A DNA stretch of 64,000 nt from Clitopilus passeckerianus. Its lineage: Eukaryota > Basidiomycota > Agaricomycetes > Agaricales > Entolomataceae. Where the stretch lies: the NCBI GenBank assembly GCA_944990035.1, contig CALYLX010000158.1, positions 62,001 to 126,000 on the forward strand, given 5' to 3'. Positions 11,762-23,976 of the stretch are shown piece by piece (within the stretch, counting starts at the first letter, position 1; each line of letters opens with the position of its first letter). The notes below the pieces were generated by a model. It was not told the origin of the DNA. It searched no databases and was given only the letters and a program-made list of their open reading frames with translations. The position numbers and the translations under genes were made by a program.

Positions 11762-12874
11762 GGTGAGGGTGTCCATTGGCCGAAGCGAATAACGACGTCA
11801 CCTGAGGGCTATGAACGCCGGAATCCAGGCTGGCCACAGCAAGCCCACGGGGAGAGCAGGCGGCGTAATTGAGCCTCACCATCAAGGGAGGATATACTTT
11901 AGTTGTATCATACCGTGTATGGAGTCGCTGAAACTCCAATGTTGCTAGTCATATTTATAGATCCATGCAGTCGGGCTCCAATCCCCGCCCGGCGATTCGT
12001 TACAAGGAATTGTTTGACAACCTTTACAGGTGCTAGATACTAAACATCCAAGAATCGGATTCTGGTTGCAGCCAGCATGGGGGAGAATCGCCTCGAGACA
12101 CCAGTATGTTTGACAAGCCGACAAATATTGTAAGAATCTAGGAGCTTACGCGAACACACGGGTCTGGTAAACCAATCAAGTTGGAGGAGTCCACAGGAGC
12201 CTAAGGTCGAACGGAAGACAACACCGAGTTTCAGGATAAATTTGTCGAACGGTGAGCATAGCCAAGCTCGGCACCGCTGGCAAGGAGAGGGAAGCCCTTG
12301 TATTCGTCTCTAGAAGAAATTCGGAATATCTGCATCGAGATGTACAACGTTTGCACGATATGCTACGTCCGTTTTCGTGAGCGCAATGCTTTGACGTTGC
12401 CTTGAATGCATACTTGTGTAATTCAACGTCTGTTAAGGCACCTTGATGTTGGGGTATAGTAGCGTATGGAGTCGAAAGAAGAGACATGACGCCGTAGACA
12501 TCCAACAGACTCAAGTTCCGACACGTACGGCTAACGGTCCAGCGTTAAACTCTAGGTCAAAGCATGATGGTGAAAATCAAGTCAAAAGCAAAGGCAACTG
12601 CAATCGACAATTGCCAGTGATTCTGAATCCTCTGCCAGAGTGTCGTCCACGTGACCCGACGCGTCGCGTCGTCAGATTAGGATGGAAGATCCATCCGGAT
12701 GCTCTGCATGGCATTTGGACCCAGAACCACGTGTATGGCTCTTAGATTTCGCATAATTGCGTCAAAAACACGATGGATTATTGGTTGCAGTACATTCAAG
12801 GTTACATTGCATATTTACACGAATTGGTTATCAGGTTGACGGGTTGGAATTAATCTAAGCCGTTTAAGTTAGCT
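11762..12874. other. Gene-poor stretch in the lectin cluster
   Basis: About 1.1 kb. Open frames of up to about 110 residues exist on both strands but show no family motif, signal peptide or splice logic. No lectin remnant could be recognised. Confidence 0.4.
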
Positions 12875-13556
12875 TTATGATACCGAAAAGCTGCTAGATA
12901 TCATACCGGTTTCCTCAAAGATCCACGTTTGGTTGACGCCTGCACGGTATTTGCCCCAGAGAGTGACAGGCGTGCCGTTGTTGCGATTGCCATGGTCTCC
13001 TAGATCGATGTTGATTCCGGGGTGACGACCGCCAGGAACAAAGATCCTGTAGAGACAACACATCATGAGCCTCTTGACCGAGTTTCGTATATAGCAAGCT
13101 CACCTGTAGGTTTCCTGGTCCTCCTCATCCGGCCAGATATCCCAATGGAATTGCTCTTGACTAGCTACCAAGGGTGCGCCATTGTCGGGTTCGCCAATAC
13201 CGCGAGCGATGCCGAGGTATTGACCGCTCTGCTTGTTTCGGAAAGTCCACTTATTGTCATGCTGTTCTACAATCCACTAATCCCAGACGGTACACCGTAA
13301 AATTATATCGCGTTTGACTGGATCAAAGGTCCTACCTTCTGGTTATCGCCACCGTTGTCCTCCCATCCGATAACTAGAAACCGTACTGCGTTAGCATCCA
13401 CGTCCAGCGATACGCCAATCTAGACGTACTTGAGACACCATCGGTGCCAGATTTATCAAGAAGGGTGCCGGATTTACGATTTCTGAGCTTGTAAGCGCGT
13501 CCAGATTGAATACCCATGATTGTGATGCGTTCTGGGGACTTCGAGAGTAGTTTCAC
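12875..13556 (-). CDS. Ricin-B-type beta-trefoil lectin, tandem copy 2
   Basis: This is a putative sugar-binding beta-trefoil protein without a signal peptide. Exons: an N-terminal part with SGRAYKLRNRKSGTLLDKSG; IIGWEDNGGDNQK; WTFRNKQSGQYLGIARGIG..FHWDIWPDEEDQETY; and RIFVPGGRHPGINIDLGDHG..GTPVTLWGKY with the Q-x-W-like NQTW. The start may be 13556 or the internal methionine at 13517, which lines up better with the paralogues. The 3' end is uncertain. Reading straight on gives a stop at 12875, but a GT donor right after the codon for GLU-THR could splice to a short exon ending about 25 bases further on. Intron positions match the neighbouring copies. Confidence 0.82.
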
Positions 13557-14353
13557 AAGCTTTTATACGGTTGAGGGGGTTGGGTGTCATGGGACCACAA
13601 GAATGACATATCTCCATCTAATGACGAAAAACTGGGGCGGTGGCGAGGGGCTGTCCATCGGGACGCGAATAGCCTGAACAATGGCGTATTGACAGTGAAA
13701 ATGGTCTCCATATCAGTGATTGTACCTATCTAGATGGCCTGGATTTTCGACCAAGGAAAGGAAAATTCGAAGGCGAAGTCCTGCGGCGGTGATTGTGCCA
13801 AATTGCGCACAGGATGAACATTCGAGGTATGGTCATGGGGGCGTCCTCACGCCATGATTTTAGTAGTTAACAAGTTCTTGGTGGTTTGGCCCGATAGATC
13901 ACTACTGATATACAAATTCTCGGTCATTTATTGCGAATTGGGGAATTGGGAAAGATATTACGACGTCAGTAGTAATAATTTCACGGCCGAAGCAATCGCG
14001 GCTTTGGACAAGCTGCGGCTCGAACCCCGTGGGAACCAGTAACTAAATCAGGTCACCTGCCCGTTCGGGAAGTCCTTCGAGTTTCCTCCAAGCACCTTGC
14101 ACAGCAAGAGCGAACTTTCATTGGTATTATATGCCTATTCAGCTCGTAGAGGCTCGTAGTCTCAACTATCACAGAAGAATTTTTGTATGAATTACACAAT
14201 AACACACTAAGATTGGGACAATCTGCCCTCTTTTGGTGGTACAACGATACTTTACAGGGTATTCTGTCGCAACAAATGTCGCAAGTCAATTACAGGTGAG
14301 CAAGTCGAAAGCATAGATAAAACGGCTATAAAGATAAACATAAGTCGAGCTGT
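13557..14353. other. Intergenic between lectin copies 2 and 3
   Basis: About 800 bases with no supported gene. Short open frames near 13.9 and 14.1-14.3 kb have no recognisable feature. Confidence 0.4.
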
Positions 14354-15164
14354 TCAATAATCACTATCAGTACTATCAGACCGGTCTTCGTCCGTGTCTG
14401 TTCGGGGCATTAAGTCGGTTTCCAGGTCACTATAGTCGCTCGAGTCTGAATCTGAATGCGACCTCAGTTATCGGAAACCTTATGGTCAGTCGAAGAATGT
14501 CACGTACCGAGGGTCTCTGAAAGGAGCTCAAAGAACCATACTTGGTTGCTTCCATGCCATTTCTCCCAGAGCGTAACCCGGGTTCCATTATACGGATTCC
14601 CGTGTTCCGACAGGTCGACGTTGAGGCCAGGTGCACGTCCACCAGGAAGGTAGATTCTTGATACGGAATGATGATTGGTGGCTTGCCCAACTATGATTGG
14701 CATTGGACTGCATGCTTACCTGTAGCCTCCCTTCACCTCCTCGTCTGGGGATATTTCCCAGGCAAACGGCTGGTCACGGACGATGAGGGCCGTGTCGTTG
14801 CCAGCGAAGTGGCAGGAACCAAGTGCGATGGCGAGGTATTTGCCACAGGACCTGTGGCGGAACCACCACCCACTGGTGCCTCTAGCCTGCTCCAGGACCC
14901 ACTAATGATACCAGTTGACTCAGTATGACTCTAGTGCGACAGCAGCGGGTCAAATACCTTTTGATTATCACCATCGTAGTCCTCCCATCCCGTAACTGAA
15001 AGAATGGAAGGTCAATTTAGAACGGAAATGATGGAACTGGACTGCCACGTACTCGAAGAACGTTCTGGTCCAGACTTGTCAAGCACTGTGCCAGCCTTGA
15101 CGTTTTTGATTTTGTAGATCCTGCCAGACTCGAGGTTGACTATTCTGAGCTTAAGGCTTTTCAT
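14354..15164 (-). CDS. Ricin-B-type beta-trefoil lectin, tandem copy 3, with acidic tail
   Basis: A beta-trefoil lectin-like protein: SGRIYKIKNVKAGTVLDKSG, VTGWEDYDGDNQ, WWFRHRSCGKYLAIALG..FAWEISPDEEVKGGY, RIYLPGGRAPGLNVDLSEHG..GTRVTLWEKW and NQVWFF. The start at 15164 aligns with the paralogues; an in-frame methionine 19 codons upstream (15221) is also possible. Reading straight on gives a stop at 14500. A donor (AC|GTGACA) splices in frame to a further exon encoding a strikingly Ser/Asp-rich tail (SHSDSDSSDYSDLETD, then RTDTDEDRSDSTDSDY) with its stop at 14354. The compositional bias over more than 30 codons in only that frame supports the exon. Like its neighbours it lacks a signal peptide. 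Confidence 0.78.
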
Positions 15165-15221
15165 AACGTTGCGTGCTTCTCTTGAAACTTGGCGAAGACT
15201 GGGACGGCTTCTCCCATCCAA

Positions 15222-15607
15222 TGAAGAGAATGTGGGGAGAGAGTGTGGTTTTGAGTTTTCTGATCTTGCGCTGGAGACACGCCGTACTTATTTCCGTGTC
15301 GATCCCAGCTTGGTAACCTAGGGCTGCTCATGTGTCCCCGAAGGGCTGGGACCGCCTGGAAGACGCGCCTCGAGGTTCACGACCTTATGACATCGGAAAT
15401 TTCCACAAATGGTCACTCGAGTACATTAAATCAACATCACGCGATACAAAGGTTAACCATTACTACGTGGTCCTTACTAGAAATAACACTATAGTCACAA
15501 CAACATGAGGAGTCGGGTATACAAAGAAGGTGGCGTGTCCAGGTCATATTTGCGAACGATCGTAAATTGTCGGCTTGGGGAGGTGTCGTGATCGTCCCCC
15601 AGAGTCT
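15222..15607. other. Intergenic between lectin copies 3 and 4
   Basis: About 390 bases. No gene seen; it is likely the promoter of copy 3 plus the 3' flank of copy 4. Confidence 0.4.
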
Positions 15608-16201
15608 TCAGACCTTGGAGAATTTCCAAGTCTGATGGATACCGGCCCAGGTATACCACAGGGTAACTGGAGTGCCAGGGGTTGCGTTCCCATAACCCGA
15701 GAGATCGATGTTAAAGGTGGTGTTAGGAACGAAAATTCTACAAGTGCCGTCAGGGAAAGAGCTTGCCACTGCATAAGCAAAGTAACGAACCTGTAGCTGC
15801 TAGGGTTCTTCTCGTCGTGCCAGATATGCCAAGTAAAGGGAGTGGTCACTGCGACGAGTTTCGTACCATCGGTAGGTGAACCGTCCACGGCGAGATAGAG
15901 CCCCGAAGACTTTGCCTTCAACGTCCAACCATTCCCGACCCAGTCAACCGTCCACTTCGGAGATAATCAGGGTGGGGAAATAGACATGGCATGTTGATCA
16001 CGTACCTGTTGGTTGGCGCCGTTATGGTTCGTATAGCCGATAACTAAAAGGTGCGAACCGTCAGCTGACGGTAGCACAAGGAACATGGTCCCAGAAGGAC
16101 TTACTGGACCTGTTGTCTTCCCCGGAGAGGTCCAAGACGGTATTTGATTTGGCATTGGTCAGCTGGTAAGTGTTGCCGGACTCGACGAGCTCTTTAGACA
16201 T
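15608..16201 (-). CDS. Ricin-B-type beta-trefoil lectin, tandem copy 4
   Basis: This is the most canonical member, close in layout to single-domain mushroom lectins such as the Clitocybe CNL type, at about 145 residues. It reads MSKELVESGNTYQLTNAKSN, TVLDLSGEDNRS|IIGYTNHNGANQQ|WTVDWVGNGWTLKAK, then FTWHIWHDEKNPSSY|RIFVPNTTFNIDLSGYG, GTPVTLWYTW and the Q-x-W motif HQTW, ending FSKV at 15608. Four exons with GT..AG introns fall at the same places as in the other three lectin genes. No signal peptide. A role in defence against nematodes or insects is known for this fold in mushrooms, but for this gene that is inference. Confidence 0.88.
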
Positions 16202-17153
16202 GGTGTGGACGTGAAAACGTGGGCTTGCCCGGGAAACGAGGTGAAGGGGGAGAGAGAATAGTTAACTTCGGGATGGTTTTGTCCTGGTTTATGTAGGCAG
16301 GCAGGGTTTAATGAAGTGCCATAAACAGCCGTAATATCGACTAGCGCACGTCATTGGGAGGGGCAAGGGCGAGCCGGTCTTCGTACCGTTATTGTCCTTG
16401 ACAGGATGCATGCATCAGGGTTCGCGTCGGCCCAAGAACTGCCAGAAGTTTGCCTGAAGGCTGAGCAGAAATTGATTCTAGAACCCAATCGCACAGTTCT
16501 ACGCAGTCATCTTCGCCCCGCGGACTGGTGGAATGGTTCAGAAAAGGCGCTTCTGGCTATGAACATGAGGCTTTCCATGAGGCTCTACGTAGGGGCTTTC
16601 GTCAACAAGGAGGCGTACAATGATCTGACGCGCCGCCGTCCCACAACGTGTAAGCTGGTGCCAATTCAGATATCAAGCCTTTTCGGTTCAACTTGCGCCG
16701 TTCTGATGCCTAGACAGCATGCACGACACTGCCGCACCGATAAGACGACAGGCGTGGAAAACATACCATGTCAAAGTGTTCGGAGACCTTGTGAATATGA
16801 AGAGAACATGAAAAGCTCGTGGTTATGGTTCCACCTACAGCACGCTGGCGCTAGTGGTGGACTGAATTGCTAACACTGTAGTGCTGGAGTAGGACGGAAG
16901 TATGTCCATGTCCTCCGATCGAGGCTAGCCACGATGAAGGCACAAACCTTCTGACATCGCTTTAGTCAAAATGACGCATCCATCTCCATGAGGCTTAGGC
17001 ATGTTGTTTTCGATGGCAGGAATAGAATTTCGAAAAGTTCAACATCCTCCATTTTACATATCGAAGGGGGCCTAGAATAAGTACAAAGCAAATAACTTGA
17101 CATAAACACCGCCATCGGTACAGGCAATACCTTACTGCGTACCGAGCAGGCTG
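16202..17153. other. Gene-poor stretch between lectin cluster and MON2
   Basis: About 950 bases. A plus-strand open frame of 155 codons (16406-16873) has no recognised motif, signal peptide or neighbouring exons, so I do not call it. The MON2 3' flank is at the right edge. Confidence 0.35.
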
Positions 17154-20100
17154 TCACTGAGAGACTCCCATCTCTTTGCCGATATCTCGCAGACATGTGC
17201 GTGCGATGGTCCTGGCGTCTAGGAGCTCACCACCAACATCGTCGCCCGAATCGGGATCGGTCCCATTGGTTTTGATATTTGGATCTGCTGGAACCCAGGC
17301 TGATGGGCTCTTCCTGGGTAACGATGCAATTTCGCAAAGGACCGAATAGAAATGAAAAAGGTGTGCCACCGAAGAGCGTTTGACGGCGTCTGCAATCATG
17401 AGGGAGGGGTTCAGGGAGGTATCAACAGCTGTTCACGCGGTTGAGTGTGATGAAATTTCAAGAGTAACACCCGGCTTACCTGGTTGGTCCGTGGCATATC
17501 TTGAGGGGTCATCAGAGACTGCGGCCCAGAGAGACCCTGGCCATAATCTCAGGTCTGATAACTTCCTCAGGGTGTAAAGTAGCTCGGCTTCACGTGCTCT
17601 ATAAGTCAATGAGTTTTCAATGTCGTGATGCTATCACGAGGAGCAAACCTTGGGAAAGGGAGATTGCCCCTCAAGGACTCATCCGCCACATAGCTTATGA
17701 GAGTCATTCGGCATCTGTTGAGGAGTGCTGGAATGCTTAGAGCCGCAAGACGCTTGCGTGACGCCTCGTTATCTGTGGGGAATAGGTCAACAGGATACAA
17801 GCCTTTGAAGTGCCACAAACCAAATACCTCGAGTGGTGTTAGAACATAGCAGAAATAGTAGGTCAAAGCACCAGTAGGAGAACCGTTCCCGAGGGACGAG
17901 TTCCCCGAGGGCGGTGCTCCCTTGCCCATAATAGTCGTGAATCTCGGGGCTCTGAAGCTGTTGTGGCAATTTTGAATCCATAGGTGTGGTGGCCCCGCTT
18001 GCAACCATGACATGGGCGTCATACAAAAGGCTACCCTTCTGAAGGATTTTCCCTAGTTGTGCGACCAGGTGGTCTGGTACACGACTATCGCCAAGGTGCG
18101 GAGCAATATCAATCTCGAGAGACGCCACAAGGGCAAGGTCGAAATTCTCTTCTGCCTCCTGGGCCTCTCGGGGGAAGGCCTCGGCTGCAGTGCTGGTGGA
18201 GTAGATAGAGATCAGACTTGGGTGCGGCCAATGAGAGAGTGTGAAGGACACACCAGTCCGCGAGGATTCCACCCCTGAAAACATCTAGAATTTGATGCCA
18301 GATGCCTTCTATGTGTGCATCAGGTATTTCTGTATGTTTCTGTAATCAGAAATTATACGACCCACAAGAAACGACTCAGGGCTTACCCTGACCTTCGTCT
18401 GCGGTAACAAAAGCAACTCCTTCTTTGACAATCTTAAGGAAGCAAGTGGTAGCGGTCTTCCACAAGGGCAGTTCTTTCCCGTGTTTCGTGGGAGCTGGGC
18501 AGTCGTATTTCAGTTTGATTGGAATCGAGTAGGCCTGGCGACATGAGTCGTTAATAATTGTTCCATTTCTTGCAGACCACCCACTTACTGATAGGACAGC
18601 TTCGAGGGTACCGTCAGCGTAGATTTCGAGGCTTGACTTGAACTCCAGGAAAAGGCCAACCAACAGTGGCATGATTTTCTTAGCCAGTGCAATGTATGAG
18701 ACCCGCTTGGGCGGACTCGACGACTTGGGATCATGTTCAGCGTCGAATGCAGCCAAGAATGGCAGTGTTGCATAGTCAGACAAGTCGCGGAGTACCAGAG
18801 AGGGAGCACCAGGTGCCGTCAGGTCGATGCCTTGTACAGTGTCCATTACAACGGTCTGTGGTGAATCGTAAGGAACGAAAGCAAGGCCGCCGAGTACAAT
18901 GAACTCACTTGCACAGGCATGAGTACGTCAATGTCTGGTCGATAATCCGGGGATTCTTGATATGTCAAGACGCCTGGAAAAGAGTCAATACAGGTTCCAT
19001 CCTTCGTGTTGATGACGTACCTTTCAAGATTGCCATTAGGCGCGTAAGCTTCTCCAGTGGCCATTCACCTCCTTCAACCTGACGCCCTGCTTGTCGTGTG
19101 CTCTGAATGAGATCTACGAAAGCCACAAGGCTCTCTTGAGTGAATGACTTGAGAGCAACTGGGGAATCGGAAACAGGGGACGCAGGACGGGAAGTGTTGA
19201 TGCCCGAAATGACGGCTTCACCAATTGCGTCAACGGCGTCCCATACACGAGCCAAAGTGTCTGTTACGACAGGCCGAAGTCCCAAGGAGGGTGATGCCTT
19301 GACACCCTTATCTAACGAGCGCAAAGCCGGAGCGCTGACAGGGCGATTGTCGAGGAGCACTGTATCCTGTATATGCGATACGAAGGTGTCCCATGCTTTC
19401 CCAAACGACTCTAACCGCACGATCTTTGAGGCCAGGAATTCTTGTAGGACTGACCCCACCGAGTTGAGGGCGAGAATCTTCGATTCGTCCCACGCCTTGA
19501 CAGCACCAACTTCTATCTCTTGGCCGTAGCTGGCTAGGTTTCGAATCTCGACAGTGATTGATTCCAGCAACGGAAACGTGACTTTCCAGATGCACTGGTC
19601 CCAAGTCTCGAGACTGAGTGTCGAGCCATAGAGTTGTATGGTTCGGAAAAGGGTTTGGATAGCGCCATCACGTACTTCCTGACGTTGATCTGTGCAGAGG
19701 CCGAGGAGTTCCATAAGAAGGAACATCCACAGCTCGCTGTATTCTGGTTCTTCTTCCGCATTCTTCCGCTTTGATTGGATTGCATCGGAGACGCTCCACA
19801 GCAGGCTGGTGGCAGCAGTCAACGCGATATTGGTATCTGCTTGGCGTCCGAATTGACCCAAGGTGCGGATGCAGAGGCGGAGATGCTCGGGAGATAGCAG
19901 GGAGATGGAATCACAGACTAATGTCAAAGACTGGAATCCAATCTTGACAAGTCCCGTGAATGACCTCTCCGTTGGGGCACCTGAACCGATGGGGTAGGAT
20001 TTACCTCTTCCGATGCTAGGAGATGGAGGTCCGCTGAGCACGGATACCGAATCCATCGAGGGAGATCGCGTTGGGGGAGCAGGCCTGCAAACGCTCTCCA

Positions 20101-23100
20101 ACATTCTGAAAATGATCTCCCAGCCCACAACTAGCGTATGCCCGGATGCTTGCAGGATCTGGTGTAGGGTCTCGAGTCCCATGCGCCGGAGTTCGGTGCT
20201 GGTACTGGTGTTCACGGCATAGGTAGCCGGGTCGGGGACCACCTGTTGTGCAAGGACCTCCAGTACGCGTCTTTGTACTTGGCCTTTGAGATCACCAGTC
20301 GTGGACAAGTTCCGAGGAACAATGACGAGAATGTCGTCAAGAACGCTCGCAGCCTGGATGCGGATAGCTTGTGGTGCATATGAGGTATGGATGATAGAAA
20401 GTAGGTGTGTAGTCGTCGTATCCCACGCAATTTCTGGTGCTCTATAGATGAGTCTGTGGATGTTGAGGAGAGTGACGCCGCCAAGTTTCGTGATGCCAAA
20501 ATCTCCTGATCTCTATTGACGAAGAATTAGCAAAGGCCCGGCACTAGGATGAACTTGGCCACAAACCAATGTCTTGGGTAGATGAATACCGCTCAGCCGT
20601 CTTCGATGTGCAGGCGTCGAGTGTGGGGAGAGCATATTGCTTGGCACCTCCTGACGACCCTCCGACTCCAGCATATCCGTATCCACGCCCGACTGCATCT
20701 CCACCATGGCCGTGCTAAGCTTGCACAAAGCATTGACAAAATTCTGATACGCCGAATCCTCCAAATTCTTCGAGGAGTCAAACAGGCGCTGAATGGCGAG
20801 CTGCATCGTATCCGTATCGAGGTCCGTAAGAAGTGCAGGCCGGGATTGGCCAGGTTGACCTGAAGACGACGACGCTTGACCAGATTGCATGGCAGGTGGG
20901 TTGGCTCCGACCGGGCTGGTGACACTTCGCTTGCTACCGGTCCCTTTGAACGTAAGGACATAATCTGCATTCTGCAGCACCTCCAATATAGCGAACCAGC
21001 TCTCTCCCAGGCTGCCTGCCAAGAACATCGCACTGGAAATCAGGACTTTCAGGCAGGCCATGTTTCTCTCGGAGAGGCTGGGCGGTTGACTGGGTCCAGT
21101 CAGACCTAGGTTCTCTGAGAAAGAGGAGGTGGTCCTGGGTGTCTGAAGCTCGACGTAGGTATCCAAGCTCGACACTATCCTGGCAGGGACCGCAAATTTC
21201 GCGAGGGAGTTGAAGAGGGCATCACGAGGGGTTACTAGTCCGAGCATGCCAGACACGTTGGTGAGTGACTGGTAGCTCGAGAGGACTTCGACGAATAGCT
21301 CGTCTGATAGGTTGGTGGAGATGATGAATGAAAGGGAAGCCAGTAGGCCGGGCCAGGCATTCTCTACGAGATCGCGGACGATTGTTAGCTGTTTGGTCGA
21401 TGATTCCTCTTGGGATAGATTGGATAGGTCGAGCGAAGGTGGGGCTCGGACAACGGGGTCTCCTGCTGCTCTTGGCTTCTGGACAACAAGGGTGTTGTAA
21501 AGGGGACCTATGGAGGCTGCGAGACCTTCGCAGAGTGATACAACGCATTGTAGTGCGAGAAGGTATACGTAGGGCTCAGGAATTTGAGGTGCATCGGCTT
21601 TATCTAGCTGATCAATGCTATTTGGACGCTGTCAGCAGATGTTGCAAGTCAACTGGATAGCATACCACTTACCATTGCAGCTTCATAGCTGAACCCTGCA
21701 AGCTGAGCCCTCCGCTTGCACCCATCATCCCAACAACACCAGAGACGGTAGCGCTAGCAGCTGTAGCGACGCGACCAGTGATACCCCCAACGTCGAGTCC
21801 ATAAGTTGAAGAATTGTCGGACGCGAGTCCCAGGCCTCCGATTTGGGGGCAAACACCAAGGAGAGCAGGTTTCTCGCTTAGCAGTCTCCTCAAGGCGGTG
21901 ATGAGGGACCCAAAAACTTTGGAGCCTGAGGTCTGGGAGTCGTATCGGTCCCAAATGGTTCTCATCAACTTGGCGTCATTGCATAACCTGTACACGTTGG
22001 TTAGTACTGGGACCTCCAGACCTGAGAAATTGGTACCAACCCTCTCATAATTTCCATGGAAATTACTCTCATCCACTGGGGTCGGGAAGAGTGATGGCCA
22101 TGTTCTCCGCTCTCGCTGTCATCTCCAATAATCTTGATGAGGTGCATGAGGAAAACTTCAGACTCGGTGACGAGCTCCTCGGAGAACTCCTTGAGTAGCA
22201 AGAACACTACGCGAGTGCATCGAAGCGTTAGGGGGAACAAGGGCCTGTCGGAGAGCGCCTTGAGGATGAGAGGGCACAGATGGTGGCGTAGCAGGAGTGT
22301 CAATTCTTGGTGCTGAAAATTTAGACGTTAAGTATGCTTTCACATGACACACTGAAGAAGGCGTATGCGCACCATTCGGAAGAGGGCATGATAGTTAGTA
22401 AGAACACTTTCAATCAGTTCAAGTGCAAACGTCTTGTGGAGATGTTCGAGTCTGAGGAAATTTGGCTTCTCAGAGTTCGCGAGGAGACACAGGTCCTCAA
22501 AGATCGAGAACGCATCATGGGCGGATGGTCCAAGGCGCTTGGTTGTCCCATCCGGTAGTTGCACTTCAGTGAAGCTGTTCTGGGGTATTTCTTGTTCATC
22601 TTCTGAGACCATTTTCTCAACTACGAACATGACAAGTTGACGCAAGGTTGCCGCTGCGGTCGATGAGACTACGGCAATTTTCGACTCTTGAAGCTTGAAG
22701 CAAAGAAGTAGGGCCTGAGACACCCCAAGTTAAGCATTGAGCGGTTGCGAGGACAGAGAGACTTACATCTCCAAGAAGGTCCCCGTGTATTGCTGGGAAA
22801 TTTGGGATAAGGGAAACAAGTGTCTGTAGGATTCGAAGTTGAATATCCACTCCCTGGCTCATGGCATCGCTCATGGTGTTGATAATGACTGGCACTGCTG
22901 AATGCGGTACGGCTTTGAGCATAATCAGACGTTGAAGTGAGCCTAAGGATATGGCAACAACTTTGGCATTCTTGGTTGCGCAGCCCATAAAGACGGGCCG
23001 TAGCAGGTCTTCAGATTGTGGGCCATCTAGCCATGAGTTAGAAGGAGTGTTATCATATCAAGAGGTGGAAACACACCTGATGCTAAGCTTTTCGTGGCTT

Positions 23101-23328
23101 GTTCTGGGGACGATCGTAGGATTGCGAGCGATTTCTCTGCCGCCTTACTTGTAAGAGTTGAGTCGAGTACGATTACATTTGGGTCAATGGCTCACCTCGC
23201 GAATTTCAGGGTGTTTTCTCTTTGTTTCACTAGCCAATGACTACAGCTTTGTGTGAGTACGGGCATTGCTTCTGGTTTAGACCCATGCTAACCTGGAGTT
23301 CGGTCACCAGGAATGCTAGAGAGCTCAT
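17154..23328 (-). CDS. MON2: MON2 homologue, Golgi/endosome trafficking scaffold
   Basis: MON2 is a large, HEAT-repeat-like relative of the big Arf GEFs without a Sec7 domain. It sits on the trans-Golgi/endosome membrane and works with the flippase Neo1/Dop1 in endosome-Golgi transport. The start at 23328 (MSSLAFLVTELQ) is followed by SLASETKRKHPEIRE|AAEKSLAILRSS, the typical DCB beginning. Next comes FMGCATKNAKVVAISLGSLQ, then the HUS-like middle (QLPDGTTKRLGPSAHDAFSIFEDL; RCTRVVFLLLKEFSEEL). The long exon 20308-18965 carries VLEVLAQQVV, ELRRMGLETLHQIL, ELWMFLLMELLGLCTDQRQE and SLETWDQCIWKVTFPLLE. The C-terminus ends ARTIARTCLRDIGKEMGVSQ at 17154. About 15 exons; no frame break was noticed. 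It is the longest gene in the window. Confidence 0.9.
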
Positions 23329-23976
23329 CTCGATACAGCTGACGTTGTTAGGGATTTTACGACCTTGCTGTTAACCTGAATCCTATTCTGTATGATCCTC
23401 AGTCCTGTAGGTTCGTCAAGTTAGTGCGATGCAAACAGAATTATCGACAACTAGCTCACTGTACTTTGGGCCAGTTCTGCTGGTCGATTCAGGGTAGGGT
23501 CGCAGTCAAGTAACGCGTTACGCGTTTGTGCTGACCAGCTGCATTGCCACAGACGGACTTGAATGGCCCGTTGTCCGAAAGTAAGCGTTACTGCGAACTA
23601 CCTCCTTTCACAACCAAAGTCAAAAATCTCTCAGTTATTCTCTACCAGTGCCATACGACAACTCGCTACCAATGTTTCTACCAGATGCAGGCCCTGTTCT
23701 TTTGATATCCCTCCGAGAAAACTCTGATACTCAACAAATTGACTCGGAATGTCACGAGTTAGGGTACTGGTTAGCACTGTGGCACAAATCCACGTCTGGA
23801 TCAGCAACAAGGTGCACTATTCCATAGTAAGCTCACACTATAGCTTCACTTACCAATCCCTAGTGCTTAAAGGACTGACCTGACAGGCACATCATGTGAT
23901 TGAACTGGACGGAACACCATAACAATTCAAAATGAATTTGAATTTGAGAATCCATCTTGCTTTCCTTTGATCTCGA
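23329..23976. other. Divergent promoter region, MON2 / arsenite methyltransferase
   Basis: About 650 bases between two divergently transcribed genes. No open frame or repeat worth calling was found. Confidence 0.4.

Noticed and set aside
12176..12745. Overlapping open frames on both strands in the lectin cluster
   Set aside because: Neither shows homology or beta-trefoil motifs; likely chance.
16406..16873. Open frame of 155 codons on the plus strand
   Set aside because: No motif, signal peptide or partner exons; composition looks like chance in a region without other support.
19140..19529. Plus-strand frames of about 130 codons across MON2
   Set aside because: They are antisense shadows of the long MON2 exon.
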